Positions 1 to 8,161 of a stretch of 64,000 nt of DNA are shown one piece after another (the first letter of the stretch is position 1; each line of letters starts with the position of its first letter). The DNA is from Lutispora sp003527145 (GTDB taxonomy: Bacteria; Bacillota; Clostridia; Lutisporales; Lutisporaceae). The notes below the pieces were generated by a model. It saw only the letters and a program-made list of their open reading frames with translations, searched no databases and had not been told where the DNA came from. A program made the translations under genes and the position numbers. Where the stretch lies: contig JASBZB010000007.1 in NCBI GenBank assembly GCA_029983695.1, forward strand, positions 62,001-126,000, written 5' to 3'.

Positions 1-9
1 AATGTCTAT

Positions 10-37
10 TTGACTGCATTTGAAAAGATAATATAAT
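10..37 (+). promoter_or_regulatory. Sigma-A type promoter for the C_GCAxxG_C_C protein
   Basis: A TTGACT -35 element (10-15) and a perfect TATAAT -10 element (32-37) are separated by 16 bases. They lie about 60 bases upstream of the first gene, on the same strand, which is a usual leader length. Only the match to the vegetative consensus is seen; activity is inferred. Confidence 0.6.
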
Positions 38-99
38 ATAAATATGCACAAGCATTAGGGATATTGATTGTTTTAAAGTATATTGAGAGGAGAATCTCT

Positions 100-537
100 A
101 TGAGTGAAAAAGCGGATTTAGCAGTTAAATGCTTCGGCGAAGGCTTTAGCTGTGCCCAAGCGGTATTTACATCTTATTGTGAAGATTATAATCTGGATAA
201 GGAAACGGCTTTGAAGATAGCCGGAGCATTCGGAGGCGGAATGGGATATATCGGTGAGACATGCGGAGCTGTCACAGGAGCGTTTATGCTGATTGGACTT
301 AAGTACGGAAAATACAGGACGGAGGATAATGTATCCAAAGATAAGACATATTCAGCTATACAAGAATTTACCAGACGTTTTAAAGCTGAGTTCGGGTCTG
401 TAAAATGCACCGAATTGATCAAATATGATTTAAGCATAGCTGAAGAGCTAAATAAAGCCAAAGAGGCAGAAGCTTTCAAGCATACCTGCTCCGGACTGGT
501 AAAAAGGGCGGTAGAAATCATCGAAGAAATACTGTAA
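100..537 (+). CDS. C_GCAxxG_C_C family protein (putative redox-active protein)
   Basis: A 145-residue cytoplasmic protein of the C_GCAxxG_C_C family, named after its conserved cysteine pattern. The sequence shows a Cys in FSCAQAVF near the N-terminus, the core ETCGAVTGAFMLIG around residue 50, a further Cys in KCTEL and a C-terminal HTCSGLV. No transmembrane segment or signal peptide is visible. The reading frame is open further upstream, but the ATG at 100 is preceded by GAGAGGAGA at good spacing, so I start there. The family is widespread in anaerobes and is thought to bind a metal or take part in redox chemistry; no reaction is established. It has its own promoter at 10-37 and is convergent with the PucR-type regulator that follows, so it is probably monocistronic. 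Confidence 0.8.
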   Translation: MSEKADLAVKCFGEGFSCAQAVFTSYCEDYNLDKETALKIAGAFGGGMGYIGETCGAVTGAFMLIGLKYGKYRTEDNVSKDKTYSAIQEFTRRFKAEFGSVKCTELIKYDLSIAEELNKAKEAEAFKHTCSGLVKRAVEIIEEIL

Positions 538-613
538 TGAATTGCCCGTGGCAGTTATGGAAGCAGTCCGGGCTCCCGGATGTTCAATTCCAAGGCTGAA
601 ATCTCATATTTGG

Positions 614-2137
614 TTATACTTGTTTCTCTAAAAAATTATCAATCTTAAAGGAATACATCAGCTCAAAGAGCAATTTGGAGTCGTCAAAGTTTGAACCGCA
701 TATTTCTTCTATGCGCTGCTTGCGATAGTTCAAAGTATTCCTGTGCAGATATAGTATATCGGCGGTCTTTTTCATATTAAAGCCTGTTTCCGTTAGTGCT
801 TTTAGGGTATTATAAAACTCTGTTCCCTTTTCATGATCATAGCTGCGCAGCTTGGCCAATGCGGGGTGGCAAAACTTTCCTAATCGTATTTCCAGCGGAA
901 TTGTGCTAAGCATAGAATAAAAACTATATTCTGTGTAGTTATGTATATTCTCTTCACTGCCAAGAAGCTGTGCAAAACGAATAGCTTCATCTGCTTGGTT
1001 ATAATAGTTTGCAAAAAAGCTGGGCTGAGTAAAGGCGTTGCTTATCCCCACCTGCAGATGATCGTCTTTAGCCAAAGACTTTAGCTTTTCCAATTGGGAA
1101 GAGTCTATATTATAAGCATCATTCAAAGGTAGTATTAAGACCAGCTCCTTTCGATAATAAAGCGAAGGAGCTTTATCAAAAATTCTTTGAAGCCTGCTCA
1201 TCAATTCTTCCTTAATATAATTATGGCCATGATAATAAGAAGGACGTGCAATGAGAACTCTCATGCATTCAGGAAATAGGAGATCACTAGCCTGAATGCG
1301 GGCATTGGCATGTTCCGGATCGATACCCGTAAGCATATCGGTAAGAATACTCTGATAAAGGTAAGAACGGAGTCCTACATCATCCTGATTGCGAAGTATC
1401 ATCTCGCCAGCGGCTTGACTGATCAATGGCAAGAGTTCTTTGCTATGAGAATCGATGGGTGAATTGAACTGCAGCATGAATACATATCCTAAAAGACGAT
1501 CCTCAGAAACAATCTTGCTGCAGAGATAAACGAGCTGGTTGTCAGAACATATACTGATAAAGGCCTCCGAATTTTTAGGGGATATTTTTTTTAACCTTAT
1601 TTGCTTAATATGATCCATAAACTCATAGGGACAATATCCTCTTTCTACACTCTGTATCCACAAAGTATCAGGGACATCAAAAGGGCTGGAATGGGCTAAT
1701 ATCTTGCCGCTTATATCAAGAACCACAAGAGGATTTCCGCAAGCCTTTGCTGTCTCGCACAAAATGGCAGATAGACCTTTGCCATCTAATATCATTTTAA
1801 GCATTCTTGAATAAGCTTGTTCTGCTTTTAGGGATTTAATCAAATCCTGCTTTATCAAGTTAAATATAGCAGCAAATTCACTTTCTTTTATTTGAGCACT
1901 ATTAAATAAAAATTTAACATTATTTTGGGAAATATCATCAAAATATAAAAGGCAAGGCGGAGGACTAATCTCCTTGTTTAACTGTGCTAAGTGACCAATA
2001 TACAAAGTATCATCTCTATAGAAAGATGCTTCCCTGTCTAATAAAGTTATGTCAATAAAGTCAGAATCTTGCTGTATTTCAACGAAATCTATCTGATATT
2101 TTGTCTTAATAAGCTCTATCATAGCTGAATATTTCAT
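614..2137 (-). CDS. PucR/CdaR-family transcriptional regulator
   Basis: A 507-residue regulator whose C-terminus carries the PucR-type helix-turn-helix (HTH_30). The core TADILYLHRNTLNYRKQRIE is near residues 455-475, preceded by LKALTETGFNMKK. The N-terminal half reads as a sensory region (residues about 100-250) and the middle as the degenerate GGDEF-like segment usual in CdaR/PucR proteins, with no catalytic motif visible. The ATG at 2137 is preceded on the minus strand by AGGTGAT. The gene is divergent from the flavin reductase/SDR operon starting at 2316, a typical arrangement for a local activator responding to the pathway substrate or product. The ligand is unknown. Control of the neighbouring operon is inferred from orientation and from the palindrome at 2257-2268. 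Confidence 0.85.
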   Translation of the reverse strand: MKYSAMIELIKTKYQIDFVEIQQDSDFIDITLLDREASFYRDDTLYIGHLAQLNKEISPPPCLLYFDDISQNNVKFLFNSAQIKESEFAAIFNLIKQDLIKSLKAEQAYSRMLKMILDGKGLSAILCETAKACGNPLVVLDISGKILAHSSPFDVPDTLWIQSVERGYCPYEFMDHIKQIRLKKISPKNSEAFISICSDNQLVYLCSKIVSEDRLLGYVFMLQFNSPIDSHSKELLPLISQAAGEMILRNQDDVGLRSYLYQSILTDMLTGIDPEHANARIQASDLLFPECMRVLIARPSYYHGHNYIKEELMSRLQRIFDKAPSLYYRKELVLILPLNDAYNIDSSQLEKLKSLAKDDHLQVGISNAFTQPSFFANYYNQADEAIRFAQLLGSEENIHNYTEYSFYSMLSTIPLEIRLGKFCHPALAKLRSYDHEKGTEFYNTLKALTETGFNMKKTADILYLHRNTLNYRKQRIEEICGSNFDDSKLLFELMYSFKIDNFLEKQV

Positions 2138-2224
2138 ATTATCACCTCAGTTATATTTTATGCAATATGCACAAATACTTCAAGCTTTTTCGTTCATCGC
2201 CGCCCTACTTTTATATTTTTTATT

Positions 2225-2242
2225 TTGTTAATATATAAACAA
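2225..2242. promoter_or_regulatory. Rex-like operator upstream of the flavin reductase/SDR operon
   Basis: The 18 bases TTGTTAA-TATA-TAAACAA match the known clostridial Rex consensus TTGTTAA-N4-TTAACAA at 13 of 14 defined positions. Rex is the NADH/NAD+ sensing repressor of fermentative Firmicutes. The site lies 74 bases upstream of the oxidoreductase start, inside the divergent intergenic region. Binding is inferred from sequence only. The background is A+T rich, but a near-complete match with exact spacing is unlikely to be trivial. Confidence 0.5.
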
Positions 2243-2256
2243 ACATCAAATGATAC

Positions 2257-2268
2257 TAACCTAGGTTA
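2257..2268. promoter_or_regulatory. Perfect 12-bp palindrome, candidate operator
   Basis: TAACCTAGGTTA is a perfect dyad located 15 bases downstream of the Rex-like site and 48 bases upstream of the oxidoreductase ATG. A PucR-type regulator is encoded divergently, so this is a natural candidate for its operator. No protein binding can be shown from the sequence. Confidence 0.35.
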
Positions 2269-2315
2269 AAAGACTTGCACTCAATATTATATAAATTAAA
2301 AGGAAGGTGTGTTTT

Positions 2316-4256
2316 ATGAAGTATGAAAGACTCTTTTCAAAGGGTCAGATAGGCAATCTCCAGTTGAAAAACAGAATTGTAATGCCTGCAATGGGTACAG
2401 GCTTTGCATCTTCTACAGGAGAAGCCTCTGACGAGATCATCAGGTATTATGAGGAAAGAGCAAAGGGAGGCTGCGGCCTTATTATTACCGAAATCACCCG
2501 CATAGATGACGAGACTGGTGTAGGTATGAGCAACCAACTAAGCGTAACCGGAGGAAAGCATATCCCAAGGCTGGTAAGATTAGCAGATGCAGTGCACCGT
2601 CATGACACTAAAATATTTGTTCAGCTTCATCATCCAGGCAGAGAGACATACGGAAGACTGCTTAACGGAAAACAGATTGTAGCCCCAAGCCCTATTGCCT
2701 GCAAAGTAGTGGGAGAAGTGCCTCGTGAATTAACCACGGCTGAATGTGAAGCAATGGTGAAAAAATTTGTTACAGGTGCAGTCATAGCAAAAACTGCAGG
2801 TATCGATGGTGTAGAAATACACGCAGCCCACGGTTATCTTGTCAATCAGTTCATAAGCCCTTACACAAATAAGCGAACCGACAAATATGGCGGAGACTTT
2901 TACAATAGGATGCGCTTTGTCACAGAAATAATCCAGGGCATTCGTTTTACATGCGGCCCCAAATTTCCAATGTCAGTTCGTATCAGTGCCAATGAATTTA
3001 TTGAAGGGGGTTTGACACTCCAAGACACTGTTAAAATAGCCAGATATCTAGAAAGCCTGGGCATAGATGCAATAAACGTGAGCTGCGGTACTTACGAATC
3101 AGGTTATTCTATCATAGAACCGGCTTGCATACCTGAAGGATGGAAAAAGGACCTGGCAAAAACCATTAAAGCCAATGTAAAGATACCGGTAATCGCTGTC
3201 AACAATATAAAGCATCCTGAAGTTGCAGAGGCTCTTTTGGAAGAAGGTGTAAGCGATTTTGTCGGCATAGGCCGCGGCCACTTAGCCGATCCTGAATGGG
3301 CTAATAAAGCCAAATACGGAAAAGAAGAGCTATTGCGCAAGTGCATCGGATGCATGAATTGTTTTAAAGTTGCTAATACGGGCCGTCCCATCGAATGCAC
3401 TGTAAATCCACTAATCGGCAGAGAAGAATTTTTAGGCGATGACAAGCTTGTGAAAGACGGCAATGGACGTACTGTAGCTGTTATAGGCGGAGGTCCCGGA
3501 GGAATGCAGGCAGCTTATGTATTGGCAAAGCGTGGTTTTAGGGTTGTGCTCTTTGAAAAAGAAGCATTCTTAGGCGGGACCTTGAATCTGGCTGACAAGC
3601 CGCTTCACAAACAGCTCATAACAGAACTTACGAATACCCAGGCAGCACAACTTCAAGCGCTTGGAGCGGAAGTTCGTTTAAATACAGAAGCTAATGTCCA
3701 AATGATAAAGGAATTAAAACCTTACGGCGTAATCCTTGCTGTAGGAGGAACACCTGTCATTCCAAGTATTCCAGGCATAGACAGACCTAATGTTCATACT
3801 GCGGAAGAAGTGCTGTCAGGAAAAATAGAACTGAAGGATAGAAACATTGCCATCATTGGCGGAGGCGTAACAGGACTGGAGACAGCGGAGGTGTTGGCAA
3901 AGGACAATAAGGTTGCTGTAATAGAAATGATGGATGCAGTAGGAACATCTCTATATGCAAGTGTTCGTGCTCTACTGTTAAAACGATTAAATGAAGCAGG
4001 TGTCGAAATCCTGACCGGTCACTGCTTAGATTCAATAGGAGCTGATGAAATAGCATTGAAGGTGACCTCAACAGCTTTTGAAGTTAATAGAAAAGCAGAT
4101 ACTGTTATCCTTGCAATAGGCGTAAAACCACGAAAAGATCTTGTAAATGAATTTGAAACCGCTTTCGATAAGATTATTTCTGTAGGAGATGCCCTAAGAC
4201 CCGGTTTGATCGGCGATGCCATAAGAGAAGCAAACGATAAAGCATTCGTGTTTTAA
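2316..4256 (+). CDS. FAD/FMN and 4Fe-4S NADH:flavin oxidoreductase, old yellow enzyme / 2,4-dienoyl-CoA reductase type
   Basis: A 646-residue protein with the layout of bacterial 2,4-dienoyl-CoA reductase, trimethylamine dehydrogenase and the bile-acid reductases BaiCD/BaiH. An FMN-binding TIM barrel covers about residues 1-335, with the conserved HAAHGYLVNQF near 165. A 4Fe-4S cysteine set follows (CIGCMNCF near 342-349 and a fourth Cys at GRPIECTVNP). Then comes a pyridine-nucleotide-disulfide reductase half with two dinucleotide folds, VIGGGPGG near 389 and IIGGGVTG near 513. Family members move electrons from NAD(P)H through FAD and Fe-S to FMN and reduce an activated C=C bond. The substrate here is unknown. 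A GTG in frame at 2307 lies inside the ribosome site AAGGAAGGTG, so the ATG at 2316 is chosen. It is the first gene of a four-gene operon with two dehydrogenases. Confidence 0.9.
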   Translation: MKYERLFSKGQIGNLQLKNRIVMPAMGTGFASSTGEASDEIIRYYEERAKGGCGLIITEITRIDDETGVGMSNQLSVTGGKHIPRLVRLADAVHRHDTKIFVQLHHPGRETYGRLLNGKQIVAPSPIACKVVGEVPRELTTAECEAMVKKFVTGAVIAKTAGIDGVEIHAAHGYLVNQFISPYTNKRTDKYGGDFYNRMRFVTEIIQGIRFTCGPKFPMSVRISANEFIEGGLTLQDTVKIARYLESLGIDAINVSCGTYESGYSIIEPACIPEGWKKDLAKTIKANVKIPVIAVNNIKHPEVAEALLEEGVSDFVGIGRGHLADPEWANKAKYGKEELLRKCIGCMNCFKVANTGRPIECTVNPLIGREEFLGDDKLVKDGNGRTVAVIGGGPGGMQAAYVLAKRGFRVVLFEKEAFLGGTLNLADKPLHKQLITELTNTQAAQLQALGAEVRLNTEANVQMIKELKPYGVILAVGGTPVIPSIPGIDRPNVHTAEEVLSGKIELKDRNIAIIGGGVTGLETAEVLAKDNKVAVIEMMDAVGTSLYASVRALLLKRLNEAGVEILTGHCLDSIGADEIALKVTSTAFEVNRKADTVILAIGVKPRKDLVNEFETAFDKIISVGDALRPGLIGDAIREANDKAFVF

Positions 4257-4270
4257 AGGAGGGAACAGAA

Positions 4271-5110
4271 ATGAAGGAATTTAAAGATAAAGTTATAGTT
4301 GTCACAGGAGCAGGAAGCGGTATAGGTGCAGCTATTGCCAAAGAAGCAGCACTCCACGGGATGAAGGCGGTTCTCAACGATATTGATGAGAATGGTGTAC
4401 AAAAAACCTTAAGTGAGATCAAAGCCATGGGGGGCGAAGGAGTTATCCAGGCCGCCGACATATCCCAGCTAGAAAATGTACAAGCCCTTTATGATTTGAC
4501 CATGAATACCTATGGACGAGTAGATATTTTGGTCAACAATGCAGGTGTAGCGGTTTCCGGACCTATATGGGAGATCCCTGTCCAAGATATAAACTGGATT
4601 ACTGAGGTTAATCTTTTAAGCCACGCATACGGCATGCGCATATTCATTCCTAAGATGATTGAACAGGGTACCGAAGCTGCTGTCATTAATGTAGCTTCTA
4701 CTGCAGGCATCATGATTTCCCCTAATGCAGTTATGTATCATGGCACAAAGGCGGCAGACGTATCACTGGCGGAAAGCACTTATCTTGGATTAAAGGCAAG
4801 GGGAGTAAACAACATTCAGGTTCACGCATTATGCCCTGCTTTTGTACAAACGGGAATACATGAAAGCGACAAACATCGTCCTGCAAGATATGGCTCTATG
4901 GATGACCCTTACTATCAGAGCCAGGAGTTCAAAGCAGGGGCCATACGCAGCAAACGCTCAGTGCTGGGCGGCATACCTATTGATTCTGTGGGAATGACAG
5001 TATTTACTGCATTAGAAGACAAGAAATTCTATATATTCACTCATCCTGAATCCATATACCCTGCAAGCCAGAGATTGATGAATATGGTGAATGGAAAGAA
5101 TCCAGCTTAA
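4271..5110 (+). CDS. Short-chain dehydrogenase/reductase (SDR), first copy
   Basis: A 279-residue classical SDR with a Rossmann fold. Visible are the cofactor motif TGAGSGIG at residues 12-19, NNAG near 89-92, a catalytic Ser in the VASTAG segment, and the YxxxK pair as YHGTK (Tyr156, Lys160). The acidic residue after the second strand (LNDIDENG) favours NAD(H) over NADP(H). The family oxidises or reduces hydroxyl/keto groups. It starts 14 bases after the flavin reductase behind AAAGGAGGG and is followed by a second SDR that shares its unusual C-terminal KHRPARY-like segment, so the two are probably paralogues acting on the same scaffold. The pairing with an OYE-type ene-reductase recalls steroid, bile-acid or alicyclic pathways, but no substrate can be assigned. 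Confidence 0.88.
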   Translation: MKEFKDKVIVVTGAGSGIGAAIAKEAALHGMKAVLNDIDENGVQKTLSEIKAMGGEGVIQAADISQLENVQALYDLTMNTYGRVDILVNNAGVAVSGPIWEIPVQDINWITEVNLLSHAYGMRIFIPKMIEQGTEAAVINVASTAGIMISPNAVMYHGTKAADVSLAESTYLGLKARGVNNIQVHALCPAFVQTGIHESDKHRPARYGSMDDPYYQSQEFKAGAIRSKRSVLGGIPIDSVGMTVFTALEDKKFYIFTHPESIYPASQRLMNMVNGKNPA

Positions 5111-5158
5111 AAAACTGTAAATATGCCATAAAATCATAAGGAAAGAAGGAGAGTCATT

Positions 5159-6025
5159 ATGATCACAGATTATAAAGATAAAATTGTTGTAGTAACAGGC
5201 GCTGCCAACGGTATAGGAAAGGCTCTGGCATTAGGCTGTGCAAAAAAAGGAGCTAATCTGGTGGTAAATGATATACATGGTGATGAGGCTGAAAAAGTTG
5301 CAGAGGAAATCCGTGCCATGGGGCGAAAGGCTGTGGCGGTGCAAGCCGATGTTTCCTTAAGCCCAGAATGCCAGAAAATTTTCGATGTAACTATGGAAAC
5401 CTACGGACACGTGGATGTTTTAATCAATAATGCAGGTGTAAGCGCCTTTGGAGACGCTACAGAAATCGTGGAACAGGATATTCACTGGGTTACTGAGGTC
5501 AATGTATATTCCCATTGGTACATGATGAAACGCTTCATACCACAGATGAAAAAGCAGGGGAATCAATGCCAGATTCTCAATGTATGTTCTATAGCAGGAC
5601 TTATAACCCTTTCCTCTGCCCCTGTATATTTTAGCACGAAGCATGCAGCTGTAGCTCTTTCGGAGAGCACTTATAAGTGGCTTAAAGAAACAAATGCTAA
5701 TATAGATCTTGCAGTATTTTGTCCCGGTTTTATTCAGACAGAGATGTATCTTACAGACAGACATCGCCCGGAGCGCTATGCAAAGAATGATGATCCTTTC
5801 TATACAAGCGAGAAGTACGCCCAGTATACAGCAATGAATAAGCATGTATTAGACACCGGTAGACCCCTTGAGCCTGTTATTGAAGAGGTGTTCGAAGCAC
5901 TGGCTACGCCGAACTTCTTTATATTGACCCATTCTCAGTATGATAAACTCCTCAGGGAGCAAGGGAACTTCCAAGCTGATATGGCGAGACCTATAAATCC
6001 TGGTGATGTCGCCCCTAAAAAATGA
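5159..6025 (+). CDS. Short-chain dehydrogenase/reductase (SDR), second copy
   Basis: A 288-residue classical SDR. It carries TGAANGIG near residues 13-20, NNAG near 90, a Ser in NVCSIAG and the catalytic YFSTK (Tyr157, Lys161). NDIHGDEA after the second strand suggests NAD preference. The C-terminal region has DRHRPERY, closely matching the segment in the preceding SDR, which supports a duplication followed by divergence. It sits 48 bases downstream of the first SDR with its own AAAGAAGGAGAG ribosome site. Two related dehydrogenases in one operon could act on different positions or opposite stereochemistry of one substrate; that is inference. Confidence 0.88.
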   Translation: MITDYKDKIVVVTGAANGIGKALALGCAKKGANLVVNDIHGDEAEKVAEEIRAMGRKAVAVQADVSLSPECQKIFDVTMETYGHVDVLINNAGVSAFGDATEIVEQDIHWVTEVNVYSHWYMMKRFIPQMKKQGNQCQILNVCSIAGLITLSSAPVYFSTKHAAVALSESTYKWLKETNANIDLAVFCPGFIQTEMYLTDRHRPERYAKNDDPFYTSEKYAQYTAMNKHVLDTGRPLEPVIEEVFEALATPNFFILTHSQYDKLLREQGNFQADMARPINPGDVAPKK

Positions 6026-6058
6026 TTATGAGAATTACTAATAAGGAGTGTATTTGCC

Positions 6059-6580
6059 ATGCACCAAGAAAGTAACGATAAGTTTATGAAATATCTCCGC
6101 ATAGGTATCCTTATATGGGTACTCATCGCCAATGCAATACTCCATTGGGCTAAATTTGAATATGGCTGGCTGATTTTTATCGGAAATATATTTCTCTTCA
6201 CCCTTCCCGGTGATGATTTAAAGGAAAAGCTGGCTACAGTAACCTTTGGAGGTTTAGTAGGCATTGTCCTCACTTATGTACTGTTGATCGGAATAATGGC
6301 CTTAACCCCTGTGTTAGGTGAGTTCCTAGGATTTATGATACCATTGGCAATAGGTATGTTTATACTTATAATATGTCATCCAAAGGCACCTATGTTCCTG
6401 AACAATGTTGGATTTGCTTACCTCGTTTGCTGTACCATGAATGTGGAGAAATTTGCAGCCAACTTTACAACCTATTTGCTTACTTTTATAATAGGTGGCC
6501 TTATATTCAATATAGGCTGTCTTTTAATGGTAAAGCCCTGCATGAAACTGGCAGCAAGACCAACCGCTAAGGAGGCATAA
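6059..6580 (+). CDS. Small multi-pass membrane protein of unknown function
   Basis: A 173-residue hydrophobic protein, last gene of the oxidoreductase operon. About five membrane segments can be read: roughly residues 13-30, 34-52, 62-85, 88-108 and 120-148, with a short cytoplasmic basic tail (MKLAARPTAKEA). I do not recognise the family with confidence; it faintly resembles DUF1097-type membrane proteins. Its position 33 bases after the second SDR, behind an AAGGAG site, suggests it moves the pathway substrate or product across the membrane, or anchors the enzymes. No catalytic or ion-binding motif is visible. A strong hairpin follows immediately, so the operon ends here. Confidence 0.6.
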   Translation: MHQESNDKFMKYLRIGILIWVLIANAILHWAKFEYGWLIFIGNIFLFTLPGDDLKEKLATVTFGGLVGIVLTYVLLIGIMALTPVLGEFLGFMIPLAIGMFILIICHPKAPMFLNNVGFAYLVCCTMNVEKFAANFTTYLLTFIIGGLIFNIGCLLMVKPCMKLAARPTAKEA

Positions 6581-6582
6581 AA

Positions 6583-6621
6583 ATAAAGCTCCTGTACTGT
6601 GCAACGGTACAGGAGCTTTAT
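6583..6621 (+). terminator. Hairpin at the end of the oxidoreductase operon
   Basis: AAAGCTCCTGTAC (6585-6597) pairs perfectly with 6607-6619, and two further A-T pairs extend the stem to 15 bp around a 9-base loop. It starts 3 bases after the stop codon of the membrane protein. The U-run is weak, so it may act as a terminator or as a 3-prime stabilising hairpin. Confidence 0.65.
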
Positions 6622-6784
6622 GTGTTTAACAACACTATAATTATTCAGATATAATTCATACAGAATACTAAAAACTTTGATTTATAATGTAAAGTGAGGT
6701 ATTTATTTATGCTGCTGGATAAATATTTTGGTCGTCGGTTGTTTTAATAGTCGTAATATATTATATTGATTAAAATCAGGGCAA

Positions 6785-6822
6785 ATAAAACAAAAAAGCT
6801 TCAACGAAATCGCTGAAGCTTT
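6785..6822 (-). terminator. Terminator of the minus-strand tRNA-Leu
   Basis: On the minus strand AAAGCTTCA (from 6822 down) pairs with TGAAGCTTT ending at 6795, with a small internal CG/CG extension. It is followed by a run of T. It begins 17 bases after the 3-prime end of the tRNA, which fits an intrinsic terminator for a monocistronic tRNA. Confidence 0.7.
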
Positions 6823-6838
6823 ATAAGCAAAAAATTAA

Positions 6839-6924
6839 TGGTGCCGGAGGTCGGACTCGAACCGACATGCTTTATGGGCGCATGATTTTGAGTCATGTGC
6901 GTCTGCCAATTCCGCCACTCCGGC
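6839..6924 (-). tRNA. tRNA-Leu (anticodon CAA)
   Basis: An 86-base class II tRNA read on the minus strand. The acceptor arm GCCGGAG pairs with CTCCGGC, followed by an encoded ACCA end. The anticodon arm CATGA/TCATG closes the 7-base loop CTCAAAA, giving anticodon CAA for the UUG codon. A long variable arm typical of leucine tRNAs and a T arm with GGTTCGAGTCC are present. It has its own promoter (6937-6965) and terminator (6785-6822). Confidence 0.95.
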
Positions 6925-6936
6925 GCTACGTTATTT

Positions 6937-6965
6937 ATATTAGCACATGTGCATATAAAAATCAA
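6937..6965 (-). promoter_or_regulatory. Promoter of tRNA-Leu(CAA)
   Basis: On the minus strand TTGATT (6965-6960) and TAATAT (6942-6937) are separated by 17 bases, and the tRNA begins 13 bases downstream. The spacing and position fit a sigma-A promoter. Confidence 0.55.
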
Positions 6966-7099
6966 TAAAAAATTATGGTAAACATTTAGTTATTTTTTCT
7001 GAAATTATATTGAAATTATATATAGAATGGGTTGTCGTTTATGATATAATTGAATATCATGTACTAGTCAAGTTAGCTTATACTACTTAGGAGGTAAAA

Positions 7100-8041
7100 A
7101 TGGATCCAATCACACACGGCGTTGTAGGGCTTGCAATGGCAGCTTTTGCGGGAGAAGCGGTCTCAATGGTAAATCCTTACGCAATAGGAAGCTTATTAGG
7201 TGCGGTTATTCCTGATGCAGATATAGTTATGCAGCTGAAAGGAGACTATAGTTATCTTAAAAATCACAGAGGGATGTCTCACTCAATCCCATTTATTTTT
7301 TTGTACGGAACGTCTATAACAGCTTTATTGGCATTCATATATCCCGGAGCATCCATGATAAAGCTATTTTTATATGCTGTCTCCGGATGTATATCACATT
7401 TGATGCTGGATATAACAAACTCATATGGAGCTCAGGTCTTGTGGCCATTTTACAGGAAGAAAGTGACTTTAGATTTACTTTTAGTATATGACCCGCTTTT
7501 GATAATTTTGTCACTGGCAATTATTATCCCAAATATCAGAACTAAAATTCACCCTATTATTGCATTGATGATTTTTGCAGCGTATTTATCAATACGTTAC
7601 TGGATGAAGAGCCATGCAAAAAAAATAATCAAAGCTCATTTTAATTGTTCCGATGAGATATTATTTATAAGGATTTTACCTTCGATGGTGGGACTTGTCA
7701 GGTGGCATTTCGTTATTAAAGCTCAAGGCAAAAGAATAATCGGGGAGGTAAATATTCTGCCACAAAAGTTTCGCATTATAGAGGTTATGGATGATTTGGA
7801 TAATAAATTATTCAAGGCTGTAAAGAATACCAATATTGCAAAGTTCTTCGGCGAATTTACACCGCTTTTTCATATTAAATGCAGCAAGACTAATCGTGGC
7901 TATGAGTATAGCTTTACTGATTTAAGATATTATATTGCAAAGGATTTCTTGCATCATGCCACTGCTGTGATGGATGAGAATTTTAAATTGGTAAATTCGG
8001 TTTTTCATCCTTATCACAGGACCCGAAATGTAGAAATATAG
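7100..8041 (+). CDS. YdjM/DUF457-type membrane-bound metal-dependent hydrolase
   Basis: A 313-residue protein starting MDPITHGVVGLAMA, the hallmark of the YdjM/DUF457 family of membrane-bound putative metal hydrolases. Likely metal residues are the His in ITHG, the acidic pair in IPDAD near residue 38-42 and the HRGMSHS box near 60. Four or five membrane helices follow up to about residue 180, and the C-terminal 130 residues are soluble. The family is linked loosely with envelope or stress functions; its substrate is not known. It stands alone between a tRNA and an ECF sigma factor, with its own AGGAGG site and terminator. Confidence 0.82.
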   Translation: MDPITHGVVGLAMAAFAGEAVSMVNPYAIGSLLGAVIPDADIVMQLKGDYSYLKNHRGMSHSIPFIFLYGTSITALLAFIYPGASMIKLFLYAVSGCISHLMLDITNSYGAQVLWPFYRKKVTLDLLLVYDPLLIILSLAIIIPNIRTKIHPIIALMIFAAYLSIRYWMKSHAKKIIKAHFNCSDEILFIRILPSMVGLVRWHFVIKAQGKRIIGEVNILPQKFRIIEVMDDLDNKLFKAVKNTNIAKFFGEFTPLFHIKCSKTNRGYEYSFTDLRYYIAKDFLHHATAVMDENFKLVNSVFHPYHRTRNVEI

Positions 8042-8066
8042 GTATATATTTTGTACCTATATTTTT
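8036..8066 (+). terminator. Intrinsic terminator after the YdjM-like gene
   Basis: ATATAGGTA (8036-8044) pairs with TACCTATAT (8054-8062), followed by TTTT. The stem overlaps the stop codon of the preceding gene. Confidence 0.75.
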
Positions 8067-8091
8067 AATGCTGACGAAATTGTATAAAAGA

Positions 8092-8119
8092 TGAAACTTT
8101 ATTGGAACAAGTTCGTCTA
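8092..8119 (+). promoter_or_regulatory. ECF-type promoter, probably autoregulatory
   Basis: TGAAAC (8092-8097), a 16-base spacer and CGTCTA (8114-8119) match the known sigma-W/ECF promoter pattern (TGAAAC, 16-17 bases, CGT). It lies 43 bases upstream of an ECF sigma factor gene. Autoregulation is inferred from this match. Confidence 0.7.
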
Positions 8120-8161
8120 AATAAGAAGGGGTTGTATAGTTATTATGGGGGAGGGTGAAAG

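Larger units (their letters stand above)
6581..7099. other. Intergenic stretch holding two hairpins and a tRNA
   Basis: This 519-base gap contains the operon-ending hairpin at 6583-6621, a minus-strand terminator at 6785-6822, tRNA-Leu at 6839-6924 with its promoter at 6937-6965, and an extended -10 element (TGATATAAT at 7042-7050) that may serve the next gene. Between 6622 and 6784 I see only A+T-rich sequence with one 12-codon open frame (6709-6747) that I do not consider a gene. Confidence 0.6.

Noticed and set aside
567..580. TCCGGG/CCCGGA hairpin as a terminator after the first gene
   Set aside because: The loop would be only two bases and no U-run follows, so I did not list it as a terminator.
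2264..2278. Sigma-54 promoter (GG/GC) before the OYE operon
   Set aside because: The GG to GC distance is one base too long, and PucR-type regulators do not act on sigma-54.
6709..6747. 12-codon open frame MLLDKYFGRRLF
   Set aside because: Weak ribosome site, no conservation evidence and A+T-rich surroundings; most likely chance.
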